Part shown: positions 9,948 through 18,065 of the stretch, in pieces
Layout: the number at the start of each line of letters is the position of its first letter
How positions within the stretch are numbered: the first letter of the stretch is position 1
NCBI GenBank assembly: GCA_964505995.1
Contig: CAZDLB010000013.1
Coordinates: 1-23,117 of the forward strand
From: JAJRVH01 sp964505995
GTDB lineage: Bacteria; Pseudomonadota; Zetaproteobacteria; Mariprofundales; Mariprofundaceae
Direction: 5' to 3'
DNA: 23,117 bases
The notes under the pieces: generated by a model
Databases searched by the model: none
What the model saw: only the letters and a program-made list of their open reading frames with translations
What the model was told of the DNA's origin: nothing
Translations under genes and position numbers: made by a program

Positions 9948-9974
9948 GACAACACATGCCTTCCCGGTTCTCAT
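9946..9974 (+). promoter_or_regulatory. Candidate sigma-70 promoter of the bcs operon
   Basis: A perfect TTGACA (9946-9951) is followed after 17 bases by TCTCAT (9969-9974, four of six matches to TATAAT). The expected +1 is near 9981, giving a leader of about 33 bases. A second reading is possible: AGTGA-TTGACA-ACACA (9941-9956) matches the Crp consensus at 8 of 10 positions, and with CAGCTT (9978-9983) as -10 it would be centred at -41.5. The two readings exclude each other; the first has the better -35. Confidence 0.45.
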
Positions 9975-9984
9975 GCGCAGCTTG

Positions 9985-10000
9985 CGTGATGCAGATCACG
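9985..10000. promoter_or_regulatory. Perfect Crp-type dyad between the bcsA promoter and Shine-Dalgarno site
   Basis: CGTGAT-GCAG-ATCACG is a perfect inverted repeat. It matches TGTGA-N6-TCACA except for the outermost base of each half. Its inner GTGAT/ATCAC arms are those of the strongest E. coli Crp sites, and it fits the Fnr consensus (TTGAT-N4-ATCAA) less well. It lies about 13 bases before the bcsA ATG and downstream of the best predicted +1. In that position a bound Crp-family protein would be expected to repress or block transcription. Confidence 0.6.
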
Positions 10001-10002
10001 AA

Positions 10003-10010
10003 GGGGAGGA
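10003..10010 (+). promoter_or_regulatory. Strong Shine-Dalgarno site deciding the bcsA start
   Basis: GGGGAGGA ends three bases before ATG 10014. It fixes this ATG as the bcsA start. The Crp-type dyad is therefore in the untranslated leader and not inside the coding region. Confidence 0.7.
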
Positions 10011-10013
10011 CCG

Positions 10014-12269
10014 ATGCTGGGAGTTCTGCGCGCCTACACGCCGCTGCTGCTCTGGTTGCCGGGTGCTGCGCTGCTGGTCTATGTCGCGGCGATCGACCTG
10101 TATCCGGAAGAGCAGCTCGTGCTTGGCGCAACATCGGTCGCGCTGCTGCTTCTGCTGCGCTGGCGCCTGCGTCGCAAGGCTGCGAATGCGGATCCGCTGC
10201 GCCTGAGCCGGCTGGTGCTGATGGTCATCGGCGGCTTTCTGGCCGTGCGCTATCTGATCTGGCGCGCCGAATACTCGCTTCCCTGGCACGGCGACAAGGC
10301 CTCGATCATCTGCGCGCTGATCCTGCTGGGCGCCGAGATCATGGCCGTGGCGCTGTATTTCCTCGGCGCCTTTGTCAACATCCATCCGCTGCGCCGTGAG
10401 GTCAGGCCGGTGAATCTGTCCCGCCGCGACCTGCCCAGCGTCGATGTTTTCATCCCGACCTATGACGAGGCACCGGAGCTGCTGCGCACGACGCTGCTGG
10501 CGGCGACGAATATGCACTATCCCCGCAGGAAGCTGAATGTCTATCTGCTCGATGACGGCGGCACGGAGGCCAAGTGCCAGGGCGGCAGCCCGGAGGCGGA
10601 GCGGGCGCGCGAGCGCCAGCGGGCGCTGAAGGAGCTGTGCGATGAGACCGGCGTGATCTATCTGACGCGTGCACGCAATGAGCATGCCAAGGCCGGCAAC
10701 ATCAATGCGGCGCTGGCGCACACCCATGGCGAGCTGGTGGCCGTGCTCGATGCCGATCATGTGCCGACGGCGGACTTTCTCGAGAACACGGTCGGCCTCT
10801 TTCTCGAGGATGACCGGCTGGCGCTGGTGCAGACGCCGCATTTCATGCTCAATCGCGATCCCATCGAGAAGAACCTGAAGGCGGACCGGCGCATGCCCGG
10901 CGAGGGCGAGATGTTCTATACGCTGAACCTGCGCGGCATGGACAACTGGAATGCCGGCTTCTTCTGCGGCTCCGGGGCCCTGATCCGGCGCAAGGCGCTG
11001 GAGGAGATCGGCGGCATCGGCACGCAGACGATCGTCGAGGATGCCGAGACCTCGATCGAGCTGGCCTCGCGGGGCTGGCGCTCGGCCTATCTGCACCGGC
11101 CGATGCTTTCCGGGCTGAATGCCGAGAGCACCGATGCGCTGGTCACGCAACGGACCCGCTGGGGCACGGGCATGGTGCAGCTGCTGCGCCTGAAGAGCCC
11201 GCTGGTCTATCCGGGGCTGAACTTCGCGCAGCGCCTGTCCTATTTCAACTGCATCTTCTTCTGGCTGTTCTCCATCGCGCGCGTGATCTTCCTGCTGGCG
11301 CCGATCGCGGCGCTGTTGACCGGCATCACGCTGTTCGATGCGACGCCGGCCGAGATCCTGCTCTACCTGATCCCGCATCTGGCTGCGGTTGTCGTGCTGA
11401 CGAATGTGCTTTACGGGCGCGTGCGCTGGGTCTTCGTATCCGAGATCTATGAAACCCTGCAGTCCCTGTTTCTGGTCGGGCCGGTGTTGCGCACGCTGCT
11501 CTGGCCCCGGGGCAGGGGTTTCAAGGTCACGCCCAAGGGAGAGTCGCTGGATGCGGACATGCTGTCCGCGCATTCCACGCGTTTCTATCTGCTGATTCTG
11601 CTGCAGCTGCTGGCGACCGGCTACGGCATCCATGCGATGCTGTATGTGCCGGACGGTTTCGACATGGCCTTTGTCTCGCTGCTGTGGAATGGCTACAACA
11701 TGCTCTTCGTGCTGGCCGCGCTCGGTGTGCTCTACGAGCGCCGCCAGCTTCGCCGGCGTCCGCGCGTGCCGATTCACGAGGTCAGCCAGGTGCAGATCGA
11801 GGGCCATACGATCCCCTGCCTGATCCAGGACATGACCGAGGACGGGGCGCTGATCCGGCTGCCCTCGTGGCTGGGTGAAATTTCCCGCAAGCGGGGCGTA
11901 TTGCAGTTTGCGCGGCTGGGAGGCAAGCGCGGGGATCTGACCACGCTGCTGAAGGGCATCTCGGCCGTGGATTTCGACATCGTCAGCCAGCGGCTGGTGC
12001 ATGAGCACGATCAGGATTATCTGCTGCTGGGCGTGGCGCTGCATTTTGACGACATGCATCAGCGCCGCGCCGCGGTCAAATATGTCTATGGCGACAGCGA
12101 GCGCTGGCGCCAGCAGCTGCTGGAGCGCAACGGGCTGTCAACGATCTGGCAGGGAACGCGCTTTCTGCTGCGCGCCGCCGGCTTCGGGCTGCGGCATCTG
12201 CTGGTCTGGCCGCGCTTCGCAATCTTCCGCCGGCCGCCATCCGCGGCCATGGCGGCTTCGGGGGAATGA
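10014..12269 (+). CDS. bcsA: Cellulose synthase catalytic subunit BcsA (UDP-forming) with PilZ domain
   Basis: BcsA polymerises UDP-glucose into beta-1,4-glucan and moves the chain across the inner membrane. The 751-residue protein lacks the N-terminal extension of E. coli BcsA (about 870). Four N-terminal hydrophobic segments precede the GT2 domain, with D180-D181 (LLDDGG), DAD (246-248), catalytic base Asp343 and QRTRW (379-383). The gating loop FKVTPK (503-508) follows. More membrane helices lead to a C-terminal PilZ domain with RRRPR (580-584) and DMTEDG (606-611), which bind c-di-GMP. Two deviations are visible: VED replaces the usual TED before the catalytic base, and Thr608 replaces the usual Ser of DxSxxG. 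It starts the operon bcsA-bcsB-bcsZ-bcsC-HD. Its stop overlaps the bcsB start by four bases. Confidence 0.97.
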   Translation: MLGVLRAYTPLLLWLPGAALLVYVAAIDLYPEEQLVLGATSVALLLLLRWRLRRKAANADPLRLSRLVLMVIGGFLAVRYLIWRAEYSLPWHGDKASIICALILLGAEIMAVALYFLGAFVNIHPLRREVRPVNLSRRDLPSVDVFIPTYDEAPELLRTTLLAATNMHYPRRKLNVYLLDDGGTEAKCQGGSPEAERARERQRALKELCDETGVIYLTRARNEHAKAGNINAALAHTHGELVAVLDADHVPTADFLENTVGLFLEDDRLALVQTPHFMLNRDPIEKNLKADRRMPGEGEMFYTLNLRGMDNWNAGFFCGSGALIRRKALEEIGGIGTQTIVEDAETSIELASRGWRSAYLHRPMLSGLNAESTDALVTQRTRWGTGMVQLLRLKSPLVYPGLNFAQRLSYFNCIFFWLFSIARVIFLLAPIAALLTGITLFDATPAEILLYLIPHLAAVVVLTNVLYGRVRWVFVSEIYETLQSLFLVGPVLRTLLWPRGRGFKVTPKGESLDADMLSAHSTRFYLLILLQLLATGYGIHAMLYVPDGFDMAFVSLLWNGYNMLFVLAALGVLYERRQLRRRPRVPIHEVSQVQIEGHTIPCLIQDMTEDGALIRLPSWLGEISRKRGVLQFARLGGKRGDLTTLLKGISAVDFDIVSQRLVHEHDQDYLLLGVALHFDDMHQRRAAVKYVYGDSERWRQQLLERNGLSTIWQGTRFLLRAAGFGLRHLLVWPRFAIFRRPPSAAMAASGE

Positions 12270-14551
12270 CGATGGCAATCCGGATGGGAATCGCGGCTCT
12301 GCTGCTGATGCAGATGACGGCCACGGCGGCCGGCGCGACGATGAATGCCGATGCGCAGAATGGAGAAACGCTGGTCCAGGATGCCGTGGAGCAGGTCGTT
12401 GCCGATACATGGGAGAATCAGAAGCCGCTGCGCGCCTTTGCCCGCAAGGATGCCGGGCGCTTTGTCTATCTGCGCCAGTCCGAGGCCGAGTTTTCCCTGC
12501 CGCTGCCCGTGCCGCTGCGCATCCGTCCCGAGCAGCTGCATGTGCATCTGGTGTTCACGAATTCCAATGCGCTGCTGGCCGAGCGCTCGCAGATCCGGCT
12601 GGGTCTGAACGGCGGCATCTTCGCGCAGGCCGCGCTGGATCCGCGATTTCCGGATGGCGTCATCGATGTGGATGTGCCGCTGCAGCTGGTGCAGGGAGGG
12701 CTGAACCGCCTGAGCATCGAGGTGGCGCAGCACTACAAGAGCGTCTGCGAGGATCCGGGAAGCCCGGAGCTGTGGACCTCGGTGGATCTCGATGAATCCT
12801 ATGTCCGGCTCGCCGGCGCCCTGGCGCCGATTGCGGAGGATCTTTCGCAACTGAACGACTGGCTGAAATACAGCAGCTGGGACAGCTATCATGTCGCGTT
12901 CGCCCCGCTGTTCGATGACGCGGCCCATCTGAAGGCGGGCGGCCTGCTGGCCCAGGGGCTGGCCCTGCGGGCGGGCGATCAGAGCGTCGTGATCGATCAG
13001 GTGCGCATGGATGAGGCGGGGCTGGAGCGGACGGCGCCGGAATCGGATCTGGTCGTTTTCGGGACCTACGCGGAATTCGAGAGGCTTCTGGGAAAGATGC
13101 ATGCACCGTCCCGCGCCCGGATCAGCCTGAGCAACCGCTCCACGGCCGGGCGCATCCTGCTGCTTGTGGCGGGCCGGACTCCGGATGATCTCGTCGATGC
13201 GGCCGCCGCGTTTGCCGCGATGCGCATGCCGCTGGGCCGCAGCGCTGCCCTGGATATCGACCGGGTCGTGCTTCCCGACCCGGCCGGGCCGGTGGCGCCG
13301 CATGCCGTGGTCGAAGGCCGCAGCTACCGCTTTTCCGATCTCGGCTTTTCCGACATGCACCTTGCGGGCCTGGCCGATGAGTCGCGCATCCGGCTGTGGA
13401 TGCCGCCGGATCTGTTCGCCAGCGAACACATGCTCGTGGATCTGAAGCTGCATTTTTCCTATGGCGCAGCGCTCCGGGCCGATTCGGTGCTCAATGTCTA
13501 CCATAACGGCACATTCCTGCGCGGCATCTCGCTGGGGGATCCGCGCGGCCTGATGATACGCGATTATCTGATCCGTATCCCCTTGCATCAGTTCCGTCCC
13601 GGCATCAATGAATTCCGTTTCGAATCGCGCATGCATGCGCTGACGACGACGAACTGCACGACCGGCAATACCGACAATCTGAAGCTGAGCATCTTCGCGG
13701 ATTCGTCGATCACGGTGCCTGCGGCCGAACATTATCTGGCGATGCCGAACCTGAATGTGACGATGAATACCGGCTATCCCTATCTGGGCGACGACGGAAA
13801 GCCCGTGGCCATCCATTTCCGGGCCGGGGATCCGGATCTGATCAGTGCGGCATGGACGCTGGCCGCGCGGCTGGCGCAGCTTCGCGGCATGCCCATCCCC
13901 CGGCTTGAGATCGGTCCGCAGGCAAGCGCCACCAATCGCATCGAGCTGGCCGCGCTGAAGGATGTCGAGGCCGATCTCTGGCATCGGACACCGGTGGATC
14001 TTGGCCGGGTCGGTGAGATTCAGCACCCGCTTCTGGCCAACCCGGCCGCGCTGGGCGAGCCCGCGATGAGCGTGCGTCAGAAGCTGAAGGTGCTGCTTGC
14101 CAGTGAAGAGAAGAAACGGGAGGCCGCCAACTACACCGCGGCCGTGCGACAGTCGTTCCAATTGCAGAATCTTGGCGTGCTGATGCAGATGCAGGCCGGG
14201 GAGGATGCCGGGACGCTGAGCCTGCTGGTGGCCGACTCGAACGCCGATCTCAGGCGGGCGGTCGAGCGACTGGTTCGCCTGTGGCCGGAGATGCACGATG
14301 TTCAGGGGGACGTGCTGGTCTGGGGTCAGGCTGTGGATGCGGCCGATCCGGACTACTGGTCGGCCGCCGTGTCCAACCGGACCTATTACGTCGGGACGAT
14401 GCCCTATCTGAAACGGGTGGAATATTTTGCGGTCCAGTATCCGCTGTTCCTGCTGGGTCTGCTGCTGGTGCTGTTCGTGTTCATGTCGCTGCTCAGTCGC
14501 TGGCTGCTGCTTGGCTATCGCCGCAAGGCCCACCCCGATGCGGGCGCATGA
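12266..14551 (+). CDS. bcsB: Cellulose synthase regulatory/periplasmic subunit BcsB
   Basis: BcsB is the membrane-anchored periplasmic partner that BcsA requires for activity and that guides the emerging glucan. The 761-residue product has a signal peptide (cleavage about residues 22-24), a long periplasmic region and one C-terminal membrane helix (about 716-748) that packs against BcsA. Family marks are the CEDPGSPELWTSVDLDESYV segment, LNVYHNG, and TTNCTTGNTDNLKLSIFADS followed by HYLAMPNLN. The annotated ATG 12266 overlaps the bcsA stop (ATGA). A second in-frame ATG at 12272 has better spacing from the GGGGG run (12260-12264 region) and may be the real start; both keep the signal peptide. 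Its end overlaps bcsZ by 14 bases. BcsB homologues are often called c-di-GMP-binding, but in the known structure the nucleotide binds BcsA. Confidence 0.95.
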   Translation: MTMAIRMGIAALLLMQMTATAAGATMNADAQNGETLVQDAVEQVVADTWENQKPLRAFARKDAGRFVYLRQSEAEFSLPLPVPLRIRPEQLHVHLVFTNSNALLAERSQIRLGLNGGIFAQAALDPRFPDGVIDVDVPLQLVQGGLNRLSIEVAQHYKSVCEDPGSPELWTSVDLDESYVRLAGALAPIAEDLSQLNDWLKYSSWDSYHVAFAPLFDDAAHLKAGGLLAQGLALRAGDQSVVIDQVRMDEAGLERTAPESDLVVFGTYAEFERLLGKMHAPSRARISLSNRSTAGRILLLVAGRTPDDLVDAAAAFAAMRMPLGRSAALDIDRVVLPDPAGPVAPHAVVEGRSYRFSDLGFSDMHLAGLADESRIRLWMPPDLFASEHMLVDLKLHFSYGAALRADSVLNVYHNGTFLRGISLGDPRGLMIRDYLIRIPLHQFRPGINEFRFESRMHALTTTNCTTGNTDNLKLSIFADSSITVPAAEHYLAMPNLNVTMNTGYPYLGDDGKPVAIHFRAGDPDLISAAWTLAARLAQLRGMPIPRLEIGPQASATNRIELAALKDVEADLWHRTPVDLGRVGEIQHPLLANPAALGEPAMSVRQKLKVLLASEEKKREAANYTAAVRQSFQLQNLGVLMQMQAGEDAGTLSLLVADSNADLRRAVERLVRLWPEMHDVQGDVLVWGQAVDAADPDYWSAAVSNRTYYVGTMPYLKRVEYFAVQYPLFLLGLLLVLFVFMSLLSRWLLLGYRRKAHPDAGA

Positions 14552-15581
14552 GCGTGCATTTGCGGCGTATCTTGCCGGGCTGATGATGCTGGCCCTGAGC
14601 GCCTGCGGCCTGCATCCGTCGCGACCGGCGGCAACACTGCCTTCGGCCGACTGGCAGGCATACAAGTCCCGTTTCGTCACCGCTGATGGCCGGGTCGTGG
14701 ACAACGGCAATGGCGGCATTTCCCATTCCGAGGGCCAGGGCTATGGCATGCTGCTGGCCGTGGCCGCCGACGATCGCAGGGGCTTCGAGATCATCCGCTC
14801 CTGGACGAGCAAGCATCTGCAGCTGCGCAGCGCGGACATGCTGCATGCCTGGAAGTGGAGTCCGGAGTCCGGGATCGTGGACATGAACAATGCCACCGAT
14901 GGCGACATGCTCATCGCCTGGGCCCTGCTGCGCGCCGATCGCCGCTGGCAGCGGCCGGACTGCCGCACTCAGGCGCTGGCCATCCTGGACTCGCTTCGGA
15001 AGCTTCAGGTTAAGCTGCCCATCGGCGGCGTCTACCTGCTGCCGGGAGCGAAGGGCTTTGGCGGACGGCATGGGGCCGTTCTCAATCCCTCCTATCTGCT
15101 GCTTCCGGCCTTGCGCGACTTTGCCGAGGCCGATCCCGAGGGCCCCTGGCAACGGCTTTACGCGGACGGCATTCGCCTCTTGCAGTCGGCCCGCTTCGGG
15201 CAGATGGGTCTGACGGCCGACTGGGTGCGGGTGGATGCGCGCGTGCATCCGGCCCCGGGACGTCCGCATCGCTTTGGCTATGATGCGATCCGCGTGCCGC
15301 TGTTTGCGGCCTGGGCCGGCGAGCGGGCATTGCTCGACCCCTATCTGCGGCTGTGGGAGGGCCCGGATCCGTCGGCTCTTGCCGACTGGGTGGACCTGCG
15401 CAGCAATCGCCTGCATCGCAATCCCGAGTTCTCCGCGCCTGCCCATATCGCCGCGCTGGCGCGCAGGGTTGCCGGACTTGAGGCGACGCTGCCGCCGATG
15501 CGATGGCGCCCCGGGATCACATATTACGATGCCAGCCTGAGCCTTCTGGCAAGGCTGGCCTGGATGGAACAGGAGAGATAG
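14538..15581 (+). CDS. bcsZ: Glycoside hydrolase family 8 endo-beta-1,4-glucanase BcsZ, predicted lipoprotein
   Basis: BcsZ is the endoglucanase that goes with bacterial cellulose synthesis and trims the secreted glucan. The 347-residue product from ATG 14538 has the GH8 pattern: acid Glu65 in ISHSEGQGYGMLLAV, aromatic WKW (105-107), NNATDGDMLIAWALL with Asp121/Asp123, and Asp249 in YDAIRVPL, the position of the catalytic base in BcsZ. I chose 14538 because it gives a clean lipoprotein signal (hydrophobic run, then LSAC with Cys23). The longer open frame from 14427 begins inside bcsB with a Cys/Arg-rich stretch and is an unlikely start. A lipobox is unusual, since the E. coli enzyme is soluble periplasmic. 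The gene overlaps bcsB by 14 bases and ends two bases before bcsC. Confidence 0.93.
   Translation: MRAHERAFAAYLAGLMMLALSACGLHPSRPAATLPSADWQAYKSRFVTADGRVVDNGNGGISHSEGQGYGMLLAVAADDRRGFEIIRSWTSKHLQLRSADMLHAWKWSPESGIVDMNNATDGDMLIAWALLRADRRWQRPDCRTQALAILDSLRKLQVKLPIGGVYLLPGAKGFGGRHGAVLNPSYLLLPALRDFAEADPEGPWQRLYADGIRLLQSARFGQMGLTADWVRVDARVHPAPGRPHRFGYDAIRVPLFAAWAGERALLDPYLRLWEGPDPSALADWVDLRSNRLHRNPEFSAPAHIAALARRVAGLEATLPPMRWRPGITYYDASLSLLARLAWMEQER
15571..15576 (+). promoter_or_regulatory. Shine-Dalgarno site deciding the bcsC start
   Basis: AGGAGA lies seven bases before ATG 15584, inside the end of bcsZ. This ATG gives a standard signal peptide, whereas the longer open frame from 15503 adds 27 residues without one. 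Confidence 0.7.
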
Positions 15582-15583
15582 AC

Positions 15584-18055
15584 ATGAGGTTCGGATACCT
15601 GATGCTGCTGGCCCTGTGGCTGCCGCAAGTCTGCGTTGCGGCCGAGGTGCCGGTCGTGACGCCGAAGGTTGAGCGCAGCAGCAAGTCGGTCGTGAAGGTC
15701 CAGGGACGGGAAGAGACCCAGAAGCTGGCTGCTCAGGATAAGGCTGTCGAGGTCGACGAAGTATGGCTGTGGGATGCGTTTCATCGCGGCGATTATGCCG
15801 CAGTGCGGGCGCGCATCGCCGACTATCGCCGGCAGCAGCCCGACTGGCGGCCGCCGGAAGAGCTGCTGCGGCTGCTGGCCGATGCCGAGGTCGATCAGGC
15901 CGTGGAGCTGTTCCGCTCAGGCGGGAAGGCGGAGGCGCTGATCCGCATGCATGCCCGTTATCCCGAGCGCTTCGACTGCAGCCATCAGTACCGGCGGCTG
16001 GCGCTGGCCGATGCCTGGCAGCAGCGGGGAGCCATGGATCGGGCCGAGCGCGTGTACCGAACGATTCACCATCAGTGCAAGGGCTATCTGCGCATCGAAG
16101 CGCTGGAGCATGCGGCCGAGCAGCTTCCCGAAGCGCGATTCGCAGCCTTGCTGAAACTGGCGGACAGCAAGGGCTGGAGTGCGGAACAACGCCAGCGTCT
16201 GGCGGCGCTGAAGCTGCGGCATCTGATGCATCAGGCTTCCAGGACGGCCGATCGCCAGGTCCTGCTGGCGCAGGCCGATGCGCTGGCCGCGGAGCTCGTG
16301 CGGCTGAAATCGGCTCCGCTGGCCCGTTCGCTGGCCTGGCTGAATCTGGAACAGAAGCGCCCCGAGCGGGCGCTGGATCTGTTCGCGAAAAGCCGCCAGT
16401 GGCAGGACAGCGACGAGGCTATCAAGGGCGAGATCCTGGCGCTGCATGAGCTGAAGCGATTCGGGGAGATGCGCTCGCGCATCGAGGCTTCCCATGACAG
16501 ACTGAAGGCCGCGGGAGTGCTGGTCGAGGTGCTGCCGCTGCTGGCCGGGTCTTGCGGCGAGGCGCGCGATTACGCCTGCCAGCTTGGCGCACTGGAGGAG
16601 CTGGCGGGCCTGCGTCCGCTGAATGACGGGGAGCAGCGTGGCCGGGCCTGGGCGCTGTTTCAGACGCAGCGCTATCGCGAGGCCGCCGATGCCTTCGAGG
16701 CGCTGTATCGCCAGGCGCATGACGAGGACAGCGGCAAGGGGCTGTATTTCAGCCTGCAGAAGGCCGGCGATGTGGATCGCCTGCAGGCGCTGGCGCGCGA
16801 GCTGGATGGCGTGCTGGAGCAACAAAGTGGCAGCGATACCGCGCGCATGGACTTCGAGCGCAAGCTCTTTCTGATGGCGCGCGCGGCCGATGCATCCTAT
16901 CACCCCGCGCTGAGGCATGCCGACAGCGATTTCGTGCGCGCAGGCTTCATGCGGCGGGTGCAGAGCTCGACGACGGCCGTGCCGCTGCTGAGCACGTTCG
17001 AACTGCGCAAGTTTACGCTGGCAGGCACGCATGTTTTTTCCGATGTCAACCGGCTTGGCGTGCATGTGGATCGCACGCTGATCAATGCCGGCGACCCGCT
17101 GCTGCGCGCGAACGATGTCGGCTTCAAGCTTCCGGGCCCCTATGCCTTTGCGATCCAGTCGCATCTTCAGGGCTACGAATGGGATGTCCAGTTCCGGCAT
17201 GAAGGCTGGACCAGCTACGATGCCAGCATTGGCCAGGGCTTTGTCGGCGGGCCGATTGCGGCCACGTTCAAGGCCCGGCTCGGCACCGATCGGATCTACG
17301 ATCATGGCCAGGTCCGGCTGGAGGCCTACCGCCAGCCGCTGCGCGATCGCATCTTCGCCTATGTCGGATTGACCGAGCCCACGACCGGGCAGCACTGGGG
17401 CCGGGTCTCGCGTAATGGTGCCGAGCTGACCGGCTACCACGGCTTCGGGGATACGCGCTGGGGCGTTTCCTATCAGGCCGGCTTCGAATGGCTGGAGGGC
17501 GTGAATGTCCAGTCCAACCGCCATTACCAGGTCGCACTGACCGTGCCCTACGGATTTGAGATCGGCGATGTCATCCAGCTCAGCGCCGGCCCCTATCTGC
17601 ACTGGCAGCGCTATGCGAACAATCAGAACCATTTCACCTTTGGCCACGGCGGCTATTTCAGCCCGCAGCGCGATACGACCGTCGGTCTGAATGTGCATGC
17701 CGAGACGCGCGAGGGACTGCGGCTGCATGCGAGGTTCGACGGCATCATCGGCCGTCGCAGCCATGACCAGGCCGCCGCCCCGATCTTTCCGCTGGCGCCC
17801 AATGGCCTGCTGTATCCGGCCTCGCATATCCGGGAAACGGTCTACAGCCTGCGTCTGGCCACGGTGCTGAGGATCAGTGATCACCTGCAGCTCGGCGCCG
17901 ATGTCAGCTACTGGAAGAGTTCGCAGACGCTGCTGAACCAGAAGACCCAGGTCAATGACCTGACCTGGATGGCCTATCTGACCTGGCAGTTCGATGCGCG
18001 TCAGGCCAGCCTGAGCATGGATCACCCGTGGCGGGGTCTGTCGCCGATGTACTGA
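15584..18055 (+). CDS. bcsC: Cellulose export outer-membrane porin BcsC (short TPR region)
   Basis: BcsC carries nascent cellulose across the periplasm and outer membrane. The 823-residue product has a signal peptide (residues 1-20, cleavage after VAA), a TPR-like superhelix (about 55-440, e.g. RALDLFAKSRQWQ, GRAWALFQTQRYREAADAFEALY) and a C-terminal beta-barrel (about 470-823). The hallmark GHGGYFSPQ (687-695) is present, and further amphipathic strands lead to a C-terminal Tyr. E. coli BcsC has about 1157 residues, so this one has several fewer TPRs while the barrel looks complete. It starts two bases after bcsZ and is followed after 10 bases by the HD-domain gene. The frame is intact, so the shortness looks like a family variant and not a deletion artefact. 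Confidence 0.92.
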   Translation: MRFGYLMLLALWLPQVCVAAEVPVVTPKVERSSKSVVKVQGREETQKLAAQDKAVEVDEVWLWDAFHRGDYAAVRARIADYRRQQPDWRPPEELLRLLADAEVDQAVELFRSGGKAEALIRMHARYPERFDCSHQYRRLALADAWQQRGAMDRAERVYRTIHHQCKGYLRIEALEHAAEQLPEARFAALLKLADSKGWSAEQRQRLAALKLRHLMHQASRTADRQVLLAQADALAAELVRLKSAPLARSLAWLNLEQKRPERALDLFAKSRQWQDSDEAIKGEILALHELKRFGEMRSRIEASHDRLKAAGVLVEVLPLLAGSCGEARDYACQLGALEELAGLRPLNDGEQRGRAWALFQTQRYREAADAFEALYRQAHDEDSGKGLYFSLQKAGDVDRLQALARELDGVLEQQSGSDTARMDFERKLFLMARAADASYHPALRHADSDFVRAGFMRRVQSSTTAVPLLSTFELRKFTLAGTHVFSDVNRLGVHVDRTLINAGDPLLRANDVGFKLPGPYAFAIQSHLQGYEWDVQFRHEGWTSYDASIGQGFVGGPIAATFKARLGTDRIYDHGQVRLEAYRQPLRDRIFAYVGLTEPTTGQHWGRVSRNGAELTGYHGFGDTRWGVSYQAGFEWLEGVNVQSNRHYQVALTVPYGFEIGDVIQLSAGPYLHWQRYANNQNHFTFGHGGYFSPQRDTTVGLNVHAETREGLRLHARFDGIIGRRSHDQAAAPIFPLAPNGLLYPASHIRETVYSLRLATVLRISDHLQLGADVSYWKSSQTLLNQKTQVNDLTWMAYLTWQFDARQASLSMDHPWRGLSPMY

Positions 18056-18060
18056 GGAGG
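18054..18060 (+). promoter_or_regulatory. Shine-Dalgarno site of the HD-domain gene
   Basis: GAGGAGG overlaps the bcsC stop codon and lies five bases before ATG 18066. It supports both the start and translation from the bcs transcript. Confidence 0.65.
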
Positions 18061-18065
18061 CTCGC

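Noticed and set aside
9996..12059. 687-codon minus-strand open frame opposite bcsA
   Set aside because: Shadow of bcsA; Gln/Arg/His-rich translation without domain pattern.
14427..14537. Longer N-terminal extension of bcsZ
   Set aside because: These codons lie inside the bcsB membrane helix and give a Cys/Arg/Ser-rich stretch. Starting at 14538 gives a clean lipoprotein signal.
12086..14719. 877-codon minus-strand open frame opposite bcsB and bcsZ
   Set aside because: It spans two well-supported sense genes and has the composition of antisense GC-rich frames. Its length is striking but explained by sense-strand codon choice.
15503..15583. Longer N-terminal extension of bcsC
   Set aside because: It lies within the end of bcsZ and would bury the signal peptide; AGGAGA at 15571-15576 points to ATG 15584.
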